Shown here piece after piece: positions 34,400 through 47,112 of a stretch of 64,000 bases of DNA. The DNA comes from Septoria linicola. Taxonomy: Eukaryota; Ascomycota; Dothideomycetes; Mycosphaerellales; Mycosphaerellaceae. How positions within the stretch are numbered: position 1 is the stretch's first letter; each line of letters starts with the position of its first letter. Made by a program: the position numbers and the translations under genes. The notes under the pieces were generated by a model that had not been told where the DNA came from, ran no database searches, and saw only the letters and a program-made list of their open reading frames with translations. The stretch lies in NCBI GenBank assembly GCA_024114885.1, contig CP099421.1:1736001-1800000 (forward strand). Reading direction: 5' to 3'.

Positions 34400-37300
34400 A
34401 TACGACCTACTTAGTAGGCGTATATAAATAATATAGTTCACGCTTCGATATATCCTAAATACCTTAGTAATTTCCTTACCTTCTCGAATTTAAAGTTTGC
34501 CCCTATATATAAGTTTAGCGCTTAGTACTTAGTATCGCCGTATTAGTACCTTAGCGTATTAGTGCCTTAGCGTATTAGCGTATTAGCGCTTCTACCTTAC
34601 TACGCGCCTACTTACGCGCTACGCTTCGAATACGTCTAGTACTATATAGCTACTAATATATTCTTTAGGTTCCTACTAGTCGTACTCTTTAGGCTAGCCC
34701 TACTAGCGGATTAAGTACTAGCGTACGCTCTTTCTTACTCGAGTTCTAAGGATCTTCTTAACTTCCTATTTACCCTAGTAGTCTACGAGTAGTATACTCT
34801 CTACTTACGTCTCGCTACCCTTCTAAGGTTCTAGAAGCGATATATAAAATACGTTATAGATAAGAGCGTCTAGTAGTAGGGCTAAGCGGTACGCCTACTT
34901 TCCTACTACGTTAATTACCTTAAAAGGCCTAGTAAACTTATCTACTAACTTCTTCGAAGGAACCTTTAATCGTAGGTTCTTTATCGATAGTAAGACTATA
35001 TTACCGACCTTATATTCCTTAGCCTAATACCTATTATTAAAGTACCTAGCCTACGCCTCGCTTACTTCTCGCTAGCGTTTACTTAGCGTCTTATAGTTCT
35101 TCTTTAATCTTTCTATAGCTTTCTTAGTAGCTAGTACCTCCTTTTTAGAAAGCGCGCTCTAAGCTTCTCGCCTACTCGTTACTAGCTCTAGATTAAAACT
35201 ATATAGCGCTATAAATAGTAACACCTTTAGTATCGTATACGTACTATTATTATATACGAACTCGGCTTATACTAATAGGTCTACCTAGTTATCTTACTAC
35301 TCTACGTAATAGATACGTAGGTAAGTCTCAAGCGTCTAATTCGCTCTTTCGGTTTACTTGTCTGTTTACGGATAGAACGCTATACTTAGCTTACGCTTTA
35401 TATACGCCTCGTAGTAGAAGTTAGACTAGAACTAACTCGTGAATATAGACCCTCTATCGCTAATAATACCTATAGGTATACTATAATGCCTAATTACTTC
35501 TAATATTAAGACTCCTATAAGGTTACTACTAGTATACTACTTCGTAGTTAGTATAAAGATAACTATCTTTATATATCGGTCGATAATAACTAGAATCGTA
35601 TTATATACGTATACTCCTTACTTACTTAGTAGAAGATCTATAATAAAATCCTAAGTTAACTCTTAGAATAGACGGTCTAGTATAGGTAGCGTAGTTAGCT
35701 CGCTATATAGTCGATAGCGACACGCCTTCGCCTTCTAGTAACTCCTATAGGATTCTATATATTATACGATATCCTTAGTTATCTCTAGCTACTAGTACTT
35801 CCTTCGTACTAGCGAGATAGTCTTATCCTTACTAAAATAGCCTATAAGAGTATTATCGTAATATATACGAATTACCTACGTCCGTAAGGCGTAGTCCTTA
35901 GATACGTATAGTAAATCGTCTACCTAGAGGTTTCTCTCTCTTATAGTATATTACTCGAACCGGCCGCTATTACTTATCGCTTACGAGTATACTACGCTTA
36001 TACTTAGCTTAGCCTATACTAGCGCGCGAGTATATCTAAGGATTAAGTCTAAGATATTTATATATAGCTCTTCGCTCTTAGTAATTACACCTACTACTCG
36101 TATAGGCGTTAAGAACTACTACTACGGGTTAGAGTTAGTACTTCTTTCTATCGAAGAATACTATTCCTTATAAGTCGTATAGATACGAGCTACGAGCGGT
36201 CCGCCTACGTCTCTCGTACTCTAATTGTCCTATAGCTATAACTTAGTCTATAGGATAGGTAGAAGGTTAGTTACCTCTACTACCTCCTTAGCGTAATCGC
36301 TACGCCTCGACGGCGTATCGGCTAGGTTTTACTTACCTACCTAGTACGTTATAACGAAATCGAATAGGGCTAGGAATATAGCCTAATAGGCTTACCTACT
36401 AGTTAACTTCTTTACGCCTATAAACCTATAAAGGTTAGTATAGTCGACTAGTACGTCGATCGTATACGAAGCGCCTTCGAGGTATAGCCTCTACGCTTTA
36501 AAAGCCTTAACTACTATAAGAAGCTCCTTATCGTATACCTTATAATTATACTCTATAGTAATTATCTTCCTAGATATAAATATAATAGGATACTATTTAG
36601 ACCTAAAGAGTTAGCTAAGGATTATAGTAATTACGTAATTAGAGGCGTCGCTTTCGACTCGTAACCTAAGCGTAGGGTCGAAGTACCTTAGTAGCGGTAC
36701 TATAGAAAAACGCTTTTTTAACTTAGTAAACGCCTACTTCTCTCGTACGGTCTACTTGAGTAGGCCTAGCTTCTTGCCTACTATAGCGCCCTTAGATAAC
36801 GCTATAAGTAGAGACGCTACTCTAGAGTATTTAAAAATAAAACGCTAGTAGAAGTTAGTAAACCTAAGAAAGGATTAAACCTCTACGAGCGTTATAGGTG
36901 TTAGCTACGCCGCGATTACGTCTATCCTACGTAGATCTATCGTAACCTCTCTAGTAGTTACTACGAAGCCTAGGAAATCGACTTCCTTCTACTAGAATTT
37001 ATACTTCGCTCTTTAAGTATAGAGTCCGAACTTCTAGAGGCGCGTAAGTACGTCGTATACGTCGCGTACGTAGTCTACGCAGCTCTTACTATAGATAAGG
37101 ATATTATTAAGGTATACTACGTAGCACGTATCGACTAAACCTACTAAAGCACGGTTAATATACGCCTAGAACGTAGCTAGAGCGTTAGTTAGGCTAAATA
37201 GTATTACCTTATACTAGAAGTAGCTATAGCGCGTATAGAACGTAGTCTTCTAGTAGTCGCTCGGCTTAATACGAATCCGATAGTATACGTCTATAAGGTC

Positions 37301-39450
37301 TAGGGTCGTAAACTATATAGCTCCTATAAGCCTATCTAGCGTCTTACTAATTAAGGAGAGTAGGTGCCTATTCTTAATAGTAATTTCGTTTAACTCTTAG
37401 TAGTCGATATATAGCCTTAGCTTACTATCTTTCTTTAGCACGAATAGGATAGGCGTACCCGCCTCGCTAATACTACGCTCGATCTAATCATACTTAAGGC
37501 CTATAGTAAGGTACTTCTTTAATTCCTCTAGCTCCTTACCCGACTAGTAGTATAGTAGCCTAAACGATAGAATAGTGCCTAGGCGTAGCTTAATCGTATA
37601 CTCTACGCTATCTACTAGCTTACTCCTTATCTCTTCTATCGAGTTTAGAATATTAGAGAACTATTAGAACTTAGAAGGAAGAGGGTTAAGCTCTTCGCCT
37701 TCGCCTATCTTACTTATTACTACTATATATATAGTTAGTATATACTTCAAGTCCTTGAAAAACTTATAGGCTTCTCTAACCTTAACGTTTTTAAAAGTAT
37801 CGCTATAGGTCTACTTATCTAAGCTACTATCGACTCGTATACGATAAGTACGCCTCTATAGCCGACCTAAGATTATATTAGGAGTTAGTATATTATAGGT
37901 ATAAAAGATTACGCCTACTATACGCTCTACTCCTATAGAGTCTACGAGCTATACGCGTATATAGTGTACGCTATAACAATACTCTAATTCTCTAGTAAAT
38001 AAGGTAGCTAGAGGTAAGGCGGTATTAGTTCGAGCCGTAATACTGTATTATAAGATAAAGGATCTTAATACTACGTTAATATTAGTAGTATTATTAAGAA
38101 GGAATTAGGCTAGCTTGAGCCTATCCTACGCCTCGACTACGCCCTCTAGGTAGGTCGTATTTACGACTTATATAGAGAGGTATATATCGCTACTAAGCTT
38201 AGTATCTAGAGGTCGTAGTCCTTCTCTAATACCTTCTCTTTTTTTAGCGTCTCTATAGTAACCTTATATACCGATAGCTTCTTACTATCGTCTTAGGCGC
38301 TTCGGTTAGGGTAGATAGAATTAGTACTAATATACCCCTTCTACTTATAGCTATAGTATTCTAAATACTTATAGCCTATAATAGAGCGAGTAGAACCTTT
38401 GTCGCTAGAGCGACGCGTACTATTCCCTCCTAGACTATCGTCGCGTCTACGCGTAGGAGCGTCGCTCCCTATACGCTTACGCTTCAAGTACGTATCGCGC
38501 TTATAGTCCCTATTACTCTAGCTTCCGCTCTAGTTATACTATATAGGAACTACTCTATCGGCTTACTCTAGGCGCCTTACTAATATAACTAAATTAGCGT
38601 ACTTACTAGGCACGGTATAATTCTTAATAATCTCTCGTCGAAGCGCTAGCTTTAACTTTATAAGGAGCTAGCGTACTAGCTACGCTTCGGTATAGTCGCC
38701 TAGTTAAGACTCTAAGTAGCCTAGCTCTATAGCGAACTAGCGTATCCCTTAGCCCTTACTCTATTAGGCCTTCTCGTACTCGACTATTACGAGGATTATA
38801 CGATTCGCCTAATCCTCGATAACGTTATAGATAAAGCGCTTGAACTTAGTCTAAGTATAGTCTAGAAGTATTACCTTAGAGTGTTTGTTATACTAGGTCT
38901 CTTACGCCTCGCCTATAAGCTATATAATACTATATAGGACCTTTGAATCTTCTATACTAAACTCTTATAGACTATTAAGGAAGATTACTTTAAGACTATA
39001 AATAAACTCTCTCGCTTCTTAGACTGTCTCGCTTTTAAAGACACGAGGTTCTCTAACTTTAGGACCTTTATATCGTATATACGATACGCTATCGTGAAGT
39101 ATACTACCTATAACACTAGCGCTAGCGTCGTCTTTAGGATCGCTAATATCGAGAGTACTAGAAGTACCTAAGGATAGAGATTCTAACTTCGTAAGGAGCC
39201 GATTATTCTCTCGTCGTAGGGCGCGTACCTTTAAGCGACGACGTAGTTCCTAGTTCTTAGCCTTAAGCTATATACGCTCTACCTACGTACTATCTTCGGT
39301 TATACTAGTAGACTTCTACTCCTAAGCCTCGTTAGTATCTATAAGATTACCTTAATCGTCTACTTCGCCTATTACGAGCTCTAGCGGCGCTATACCTACG
39401 TTATATCGAGAAGCTATAGGCCTCTATAGATTACTACTTTTAGAAAGAGA
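34400..39450 (-). pseudogene. Gypsy-3 gag-pol, RIP-degraded
   Basis: On the minus strand the RT motif EAGTPILFVLKKDSKLRLYI is readable near 37.45 kb. The YxDD box is Y-L-N-N at 37103-37114 (VVYLNNILIYSK). An H2C2 integrase zinc-finger region lies near 35.8 kb (IRIYYDNTLIGYFSKDKTIS, with His codons turned to Tyr). Gag occupies the right end toward 39.4 kb. Stops are TAG/TAA of RIP type throughout. Confidence 0.78.
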
Positions 39451-39461
39451 AGAATTAGAAT

Positions 39462-39633
39462 TATAAAAGAGGTATATAGTAATATATAGAGCGCTCTCCT
39501 AATAAGACTATTAGGATATCGTAAGACTAATTCTTACCTCCTTTTAGATATATACGCGTACTATAGTTATACCGTACGCTAAGCCTACGAGCCTAAGGCG
39601 GGTCTTAGCCTTTAACCTTACCTAGCTCTTATA
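39462..39633 (-). repeat. Gypsy-3 5' LTR
   Basis: 172 bp; same sequence as 32939-33110 apart from RIP-type changes; followed by ATAGA. Confidence 0.88.
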
Positions 39634-39638
39634 ATAGA

Positions 39639-41960
39639 CGACGTTCTCTATAATATAGAACAAGCTAATATAATAGTAGCTTTTAATAAACTATAGCTCT
39701 ATTACGAATAACTAGTAATCGTTAGTTACCTTACTAGTATCGATAGTCGCTATCTAGACTTCGTAAGAGTAGTAAAGATTAAGAAATAGCCGATACTAGA
39801 GAATTAGAAGAAGGTTCGAATCTTCCTCGGTATAGTTACGTACTACTACGTCTAGGTTAAAGGTTTCACGATTATCCTTACTCTACTATTTAAGCTCTTA
39901 TAGAAAGATACTAAGTTTTAATAGACTACTAAATACTAACTAGCTAAAGACGTCGTCTTAAAGGTACTAGTTTTAGCCCTAGCTCTAGTTACTCTTAACT
40001 TTAGAGAAAAAGTAGGACTTATTATTATAGGTATAGATTCGAGTAGTAAAGGTTAGAGATATACGCTTTCTTAATATAATCAAGACGAGCTACTTCTCTA
40101 CTATCTAGTTCGATATAAGTCTAGCCTATTTAACCTAGTAGAGGTTAAGTACGATACTAGAAAGCGCGAATACCTTAGTATACTAAAGGTATTAAAGAAG
40201 CTAAAACTATAGCTATTTAGAGTATACTTCTAACTAGAGATTAATATAAATACCCTTGTTTACTAGCTTAATAAAGCTACTACTAATTTACTAAATATAG
40301 TAATAACGCGCTAGCTAGTATAGATCTACCTCTTCGACTTTAACGTTATATATATTCCTAGTAAGAAGTATATAGCTCTAGATTCGTTATTAAGGAAGCC
40401 TATTACGCCTAAAGATATAGAGGCTATAGAATAGGAAGAAGACGTAGATCTAATAATTAACGAGTAATTCTTCGATACCTTTTACGTTAACGCTTTCTCT
40501 ATATAGGTAATTTAGAGCGAGCTACTTATAATTAATAAGATCTACTCTTAGGAGTTAATAAATATCGCTTTCGTACTTATACGAATATAAAGACCTAAGA
40601 GAGTTTCTAATAACGAGTATAAGCGGTTAAGGAAGAAGTGTCGGCTATTTTATATTAAGAATAACTAGCTCTAGCGCTAAGAGCGAGTAGCTAGACTCTT
40701 ATAGCGAGTTATTAATAAACCTAAAGCGCGAGCTCGTATTATTAAGATATACTATTATAAGAACGGTTATCGTAGCGCTAAATAGATATATAATCTTATC
40801 TAGAAATAATAGTAGTAGGATAGAGTCTAGACTTAGATCTCGCTCGCTATTCGGTAGTATACTATTTATAGTCTTTAGTATAGATAATAGGTACCTAGAG
40901 AACTATAAATCCTACTCTAAGTTATAGTCGGCTAGTAGTAGTATATCGATAGCTTATATATCTCGAAGAACTGTTCGTTAATAGTTATACGCGAATCCCT
41001 ATCGCGTTAGCTAGAAGCACGTATATTCTAGTACCTAGTAAAGAGTATCTCCTTAGTATAGATAGTAAGGTTTATATAGAAAGAGATCTTTTACTAGTAG
41101 GGTGCCCCTATAGAAGTTATCCTCGATAACTATAAGAATAATAAGACTAACCTTAGTAACGTAGAGAAGCTACTACTATCGTATAGTATTAAACGTATTA
41201 ATATTTCGCTATACTACTCTTAGTCTAACGCTATCGTTAAAGTCGGCTATAAGACAATATTAGACGCTTACTTAAAGCTCTCTAATAGTAGCCTTTATAC
41301 GATTCGTAACTATATTCTAGCGGTTCTATAGGTAGAGAGAACGATAATAGTCTCTACTACTAGCTTAATACTATCGAAAGTAATAATTAGGCGTAACGTA
41401 GTACTACTAATCGAACTAGAATACTATACTTTCTAGATTATAGATTAGAGTAAGGTTAAGACTAGAATAGAGCTTCTTATAATTCGAGCTTAAGCTCTAG
41501 AAACTATAGAAACGACTATAGAAGAAGGACGACTACGTTAATAGTATCTCTGAGAATAGAATAAGGCGTACTTCGATAAACATCGCTATATAGACCTTAC
41601 TATACTAAAGGAAGAAGATCTCGTATTAGTATACCGCTCTAAGTTAAAAACTAGCTTCTTCTATAAGCTTATATTTAGGTAGGAAGGCCTTTTTAGAGTA
41701 TCTAAAGTATTATAGAGAGGTATATTATATAAACCTAAGGAACTAGATAGCTCTAAACGAGAGTATATCTATAAGAGAATAGACCTTAAGAAATATACCT
41801 TTCTATAAGAAAACCTAAAGCTAGTTCTAGATTAGATTAAACTAGAAGAAATACTATTACTAATAGAGAAGGTTATAGAACTAGGACTTCTACCTAGGTA
41901 TAAGTATCTATAGATCTTTATTAGTAAGCTATTAGTAATAACTTAAGAAGAAAGAGAGAG
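39639..41960 (+). pseudogene. Gypsy-2 pol, 3' part (RT end, RNase H, integrase), RIP-degraded
   Basis: Continues the RT interrupted at 26581. FLGIVTYYYVQVKGFTIILT and LLFKLLQKDTKF are the end of RT in the form typical of fungal Gypsy. Next come an RNase H region (LIIIGIDSSSKG) and integrase (SLVQIVRFIQKEIFYQQGAP; RINISLYYSQSNAIVKVGYK). The pol frame ends near 41.95 kb. Stops are of RIP type. Confidence 0.8.
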
Positions 41961-42155
41961 TTATATACGCTAGCTACTAACGAAGCTTAAAGAAGAAGTA
42001 GAAGACTTAGTAAGCTAAAGGCTAAAGCTAGCCTAGCGGAGCTAAAGAAGTAGAAATTCGATAAGCGATACTTAATTAGAGATATAAGCTAAGATCTAGC
42101 TACTAAAGCCTAGCCTCTATTATAAAAAGAGCTAATCTTTCTAAGATCGTACTAT

Positions 42156-42400
42156 CTTAAGCGCTTCTTTTATTCCTAGAGCTACTATCGAGCTCTAATC
42201 TAACTTTCCTAAGCGCTTCTCTTATTCCTAGAGCTACTACTAAGCTCTAATTAGAGCTTCCTAAGCTTATAATTTACTAGACTAGTATAAATCTAGCTAA
42301 ATCTTAGCTATCCTAAGTACTTCTTTTATTCCTAGAGCTACTATCGAGCTCTAATCTAAGCTTCCTAAGCTCCTCTTTTACTAGATTAGTAGAAATCTAG
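42156..42400 (+). repeat. Three imperfect copies of a ~45-bp unit downstream of Gypsy-2 pol
   Basis: The unit (TAAGCGCTTCTTTTATTCCT then AGAGCTACTATCGAGCTCTA) begins near 42158, 42209 and 42313, with a shorter related stretch after 42360. It lies between integrase and the extra 3' ORF. Function unknown. Confidence 0.65.
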
Positions 42401-43107
42401 CTAATCCTAACTATCTCGACGCTATTTTCTATAGCTAAGATAAGTATCTATATAGCTAGTTACTTCTCTAAGCTTAACTTTTAAGTACCGATTCTATATC
42501 TACTAGCTAACCTACTATCTCGCTCCTTTTTCTAAGTCCTAAGCCTACTATTACTATAAAAGTTAGCTATCTCGAGCTACTTTCTACTACTAGGTCTTAA
42601 AAATCTAAGCTAGACCTATACTCCTAAAGCTCTTTTCTACTAGCGATTTCTAAGGTTAGTACTATAATCTGCCTTTCTAGAGCTCTTTTCTATCGCTAAT
42701 CGAAGAAGGGAGATAAGAGTTATCTATCCTAAAGGTCTTTTTACTACTAATTTTTGCCTAACTAAAGGAATCGCTAAAGATATTAGTTTCTAGTAGAGAA
42801 TTCTTAAAGTTTAAGGTTTTTTAGTCTATATAAAGATAGAGAAGCTTGAATCTTTAGTAATAACGGCTCTAATAGCTCCTTTCTAGCTATTAATTATAGC
42901 GCTAGCGGTCTCTTACGATACGGAAAGCGCGATCTAGTAAGTCGACTAGGTATATAAAAAATAAGGCTCTTTTAAGTTAGTAGAGGTAACGATAACGGTA
43001 TCTAAGTCTTAGTCCTTATTAGCGATAGTAAGGTATATACTACGATAGTTAGTAGTAGCGTTAGTAGTATACGATAGCTATAGAAGCGTTAAGGTAAAGT
43101 AAACTTT

Positions 43108-43132
43108 TAGTTATCTTTTTAAACGATAACTA
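43108..43132. repeat. 25-nt interrupted palindrome, copy 3 (one arm mismatch)
   Basis: TAGTTATCTTTT / AAACGATAACTA around one T, in the region between Gypsy-2 pol and its extra ORF. Confidence 0.65.
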
Positions 43133-43399
43133 AAATCTTATATAACTAAGCTCTATATATAGACTCCTAATCCTAATAATAGTTACGCTACTACGATAAG
43201 ATATATAATTAGACTACTTTTACGCTCTAAACGATCTCTTCTTCCTTATTAACTATTAATTAGTTACTATAGAGCCTTACTTCTATTAAGTTCGGTTTTT
43301 ATCTTTCGTTACTACCTAGTAACGCTATATAGCTATTTATATACGTAAGTAGTAACTAATATAATAGAAAACTCTATAACCGGTTACGCGCCCGACCCT

Positions 43400-46300
43400 C
43401 CTCGCTATTTAAGTTACTTATTACTAGTTACGCGCTTTATATCGCTCTAAGCTACTAATACGACTAATTAAAGACGTTCTCTTTCTCTATCGCGTATAAA
43501 GAATAAGACTTCTCCTTTCTAGCGTTCTTTAACGCCTAAGCGCTTATTAAGACTAGCGCTTTCGCCTTCTACCTCGCCTATTCGAAGTCTAATATAAGAA
43601 CTACCTAGATAAGATTCTCTAAAGAAAAGACGAAAAATAGCTTTTTTAAGTTCTATATAAGATATAGCGCTCGCTCGTATTAATCGCGAAGGCTCTATCG
43701 TTAGCTTCTAGCCTTTAAGTAGACCTCTTACTAGTATAACGAACCTTAATAACGCTACTAAAGCTATTCTATCGCTAGAGACTCTATAAGAATAAAAAGA
43801 GAGTATCGACTTAGTACTTAAGTAGGTTAAGGAAGTAAACGACGGAATAAAGATCGGTATATTTAACTTCTTTAAACGCTTCTTAGCTAAGATTTTACTA
43901 AAGCACTTTAACGCGTAGAGCGTAAAGCGTAATAATATAAAGAAAATACGCTAAGAAGGCTAAGACTTAGTAAAGGAGAGAAACTTAATCTAGTAGTAGC
44001 TACGTATAAAGTTTAAGTACGAGTAGAACTTCCTCTTCCTTAACTAAGTCTTATACGATAAAGAGATACTTAGGAACCTTCGTTAATAGTTAAATAGGAT
44101 AAAGGCGTCTTTAAAGAAAGCGAGCCTAAAGACTAGGTTTTCTTAGTATAGTAAAAGTAAGATCGTTTCTATTAGTAGGTAGCGAATATATTCTCTCGTA
44201 GCTAGTACTTTTAGCTATAGAGGAGTAAGAAGACTCCTAGCTTATAAGGCTTAGGCTTTATTAATACGAACTTAGATAGAAGACGCTACTAGAATAAGTT
44301 TAAGGTAGAGCTCTCGTAGGTCGACGTATTTAGCTATAAGATAAGAGAAGCGCGCCTAGAGGCGAGCTATAAGCTTAATTAGTATAGATTTATAGTTAAG
44401 CTTACTAAGAGAGAGCGTAAAGAAGAGACTTTCAAAGAACCGACTTACGTATTCTTAGTAGTAGAGAGACAGCTCTCGATATTCTATAGACTATTACCTC
44501 CTTCTAGAAACCTAAGGCCTAATAGACGTCTCTCTTCCTCTACGCCTAAGAGCCTATCCTTATCTAGTCTTACTCGAAACTCTAATTAAGAAAAAGAAAG
44601 TAGTTTACTTACGACTCTAGAGCCTTACCTTAGAGATACTATATCGCCTAGTACTATATAGAGGCTAAAAGCTTAGTTAGAGAAGTTAACGCTAAGCTCT
44701 ATAAAGAAGCCTACGCCTATCCTTCGTAAGAATAAGAGGCTTACTAGAATTCGCGCTAAAGAAACTATTATCGACTCGATCGAAACTTCTCCTATATCGA
44801 GTACTTTAGGTAATAGCGATTTTATATAAGACTAAGTATTACCTATAACGGAGCCGCTACTAGGTCCGTAACGCCTATCGCTAATCGTACTAGAAGATAA
44901 TAGTAGAAATAAGCTAGAGAGCGACTTAGAGCCTAATCTACGTTACTAAGCTTATATAAAGGATAGTATTACCTTTAAAGTCTACTACTATATAATCGTT
45001 AGCGGTACTCTTAAAGAAGTTAATAATATCTAGGAGAAGAAGAAAGTAGCTAAGAGCTACGCTTTAATTAATATTCTTCTATATCTTAGCTAGTTTCTTT
45101 ATAAAGAATATATAACTAAGATAGGTAATACTATAGGTTTAAAGCTACTAAAGATAGCTAACGTAATATATACCCTCTACTAGTATATTATTTAGATAGG
45201 TAGTATAGCCGATCTCTAAGCCCTTATCGCCTAGAATACTTAAAACTAGACGTAGTTTAAGCTAGAAGCGAATACTTTTTTCTCTAAGCTAGTAGGACGC
45301 TCTCGTCGTAGTAAGAAGGGTACTAATACTTAGAAACTAGAGGACGATATTAATACTCTAATACGCGAGGTAGGTAGAAGCTATCTTAGACCCTTTTAGT
45401 TTATAGTAACTAAAGTAGACTTGAAGGTTACTTCTAATATCTATTAGAAGGCTTAGGAGCTCTTAGACTACGATAGTAATAAGAGTACCTAGACCGATTA
45501 CGGCTTCCTCTTTTCTTCTTCTTCTACTAGAGGCCTATTTTAGATCCTAGACTCCTTACTCGAAGCTATATAGTATAAGTTTATAGTATATCGATAGTAT
45601 AACACGGCTATTAGTTAGTATAGTTAGTCTTATAGTATATAGTACTCGCTGTCCTAATAGTTTCTTCGCTAGTATCCTCTACTATAGCTATACTAGCTAG
45701 TTACTACTCCGTATACGACTATTAAGTACGTAGCCTACCTATCTACTACCTTTTATATCTTCGATAATAAGGTAGGTTCTAACTACCCTAACGGCTTCTA
45801 GTATATTACCTTAAATAAGAATATACTATTTAAGAAGAAAGGCTTTAATTAGGTTTAGTTTACGATCTCTCTAGACGATACTAGTAGTAGAGGACGACTT
45901 TTACTAACCTCGGACACGATTAGTAATAGGCTCTTTAACCCTAAGGAGGCAAAGTAGCTAGCGAGGCGTATTATCGCTAATAAGTAAAGCTATAGTATAG
46001 GCTTCGTCGAGACTATACCTCTAGTAATTACTAACGAAATAAAAGCTAATCTTAAGCTTAGTTAGAAGAATCCTTATACTAATACGAGCTCGCTAGTTAT
46101 TTCGTACCCCTATATCTCTTAGTAGTATACTCGTATAGGCGAGGAGTATCGTATAATTCTAATAGTGTTTCTAGCCTACCCTAATAGTCGTATATTAGAT
46201 AAGCTATCTAATAGTAATTACGTTAACGTTCCTACGATCTATAGCGTATATCTCTATCGTAAGCGGATACCTTTTATAGCTTCTAGTACTATATACCCTA

Positions 46301-46665
46301 TACGAGCGATAAAACCTTTTACTATAGAGGTACTATTAACTAGCCTAGGCTTGATTTCTAATATCTTAGTAGGCCGAGTTCTATAGGCGGATTAGGTAGT
46401 AAGTATAGAAATAAAGAAGCTCTTTAGTATAAGTAAGGAGGAGTTTAAGGTCTATATAGCTAAGTAGTAGACTATAGCTAAAGCTTAATTCGATACCGTC
46501 TACGTTATAGCTATAGATATTAAAAAGTAGATATTTAGTAAAGCTAGCTTTATAAGCGTAGATAGTAACTTAGAAGTATTAGTATCGAAGAAGAGAGAGG
46601 CCGTTCCTAAAAAGATCTCTAAGGATATAGTAGAAGAGTAGCGGCTAGCGAATAATAATCGGGTC
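43400..46665 (+). pseudogene. Extra long ORF of Gypsy-2 between integrase and 3' LTR, unknown product
   Basis: From about 44.4 to 46.66 kb one frame (codon starts 1 mod 3) runs ~750 codons with only RIP-type stops; one piece, 46165-46386, has no stop at all. A Lys-rich helical stretch in another frame at 43.8-44.2 kb (FNFFKRFLAKILLKHFN) suggests the coding region starts further upstream, after an intron or a frameshift. Readable parts include SSSTPKSLSLSSLTRN, YALINILLYLSQFLYKEYI and VPTIYSVYLYRKRIPFIAS. It ends in a Lys/Glu-rich tail about 160 bp before the polypurine tract. The position is that of an env-like gene, but I see no signal peptide or membrane-anchor pattern and recognise no family. 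Confidence 0.5.
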
Positions 46666-46828
46666 TAAGAAGGTGTTTTTAGTAGTTATTATTAGAAAAG
46701 GTAACTATTTAATAAGCCTCTAATTAAAAGTTTAATAGACTTTAATAGAAAAACTAGCTAGTTTTAAGTAATTCTAAGTAAGATCTATAGGTAGTTAGGT
46801 ATCTAGTTAGATACTAAGGAAGGGAGGA

Positions 46829-47107
46829 TTAGTAAGATAAAGGCCTACCTATATACTATACTTAGTATTTTTAGTATAAAAGTAAGGTAGTAGCTCGTTT
46901 CTAAGATAGTAATATTTACTCTACTTAATTAATTCAATGTCCTACGGTCCTAGTATATAGCTCTTAGTCCTAGGGCTACTATTTTAAGCTCGTTACTACT
47001 AGTTAATATACGTATTATAAGACTATTACTCTCCGAATAGGTCTTATTCTATAGCGACTACTTTTATACCTACCTAGGAGGTTAGTATTAGAGTAGTTAT
47101 TATCTAT
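46829..47107 (+). repeat. Gypsy-2 3' LTR
   Basis: Preceded by a purine-rich tract at 46814-46828; followed by target duplication TAGTA and then Copia-2 sequence. Confidence 0.87.
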
Positions 47108-47112
47108 TAGTA

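Larger units (their letters stand above)
32939..39633 (-). mobile_element. Gypsy-3: Ty3/Gypsy retrotransposon
   Basis: It is 6,695 bp with two 172-bp LTRs (32939-33110, 39462-39633) and exact target duplication ATAGA (32934-32938, 39634-39638). It codes on the minus strand. A polypurine tract (AAGGAGAGGAGATAG on minus) lies just inside the left, i.e. 3', LTR. It is inserted in the Gypsy-2 RT, 58 bp from Copia-1. Strongly RIPed. Confidence 0.9.
20848..47107 (+). mobile_element. Gypsy-2: large Ty3/Gypsy retrotransposon (~13.3 kb net) with extra 3' ORF
   Basis: Two 279-bp LTRs (20848-21126, 46829-47107) flank it, with target duplication TAGTA at 20843-20847 and 47108-47112. A polypurine tract (AAGGAAGGGAGGA) precedes the 3' LTR. 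Gag, protease, RT, RNase H and integrase run left to right on the plus strand, interrupted by Copia-1 and Gypsy-3. An additional long frame follows integrase. The LTR ends I infer do not begin TG, because the duplication fixes them at TTAG...; a one-base shift with a 6-bp duplication is also possible. Strongly RIPed. Confidence 0.85.

Noticed and set aside
46165..46386. Intact 73-aa gene inside the island
   Set aside because: It is only a stop-free piece of the much longer RIPed ORF of Gypsy-2; the same frame continues on both sides through RIP-type stops.
20848..47107. Two similar ~280 bp sequences at 20.85 and 46.83 kb as solo repeats or MITEs
   Set aside because: They lie in the same orientation, are equal in length, bracket a coherent gag-pol, are followed by target duplication TAGTA, and the right one has a polypurine tract before it. 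They are an LTR pair.
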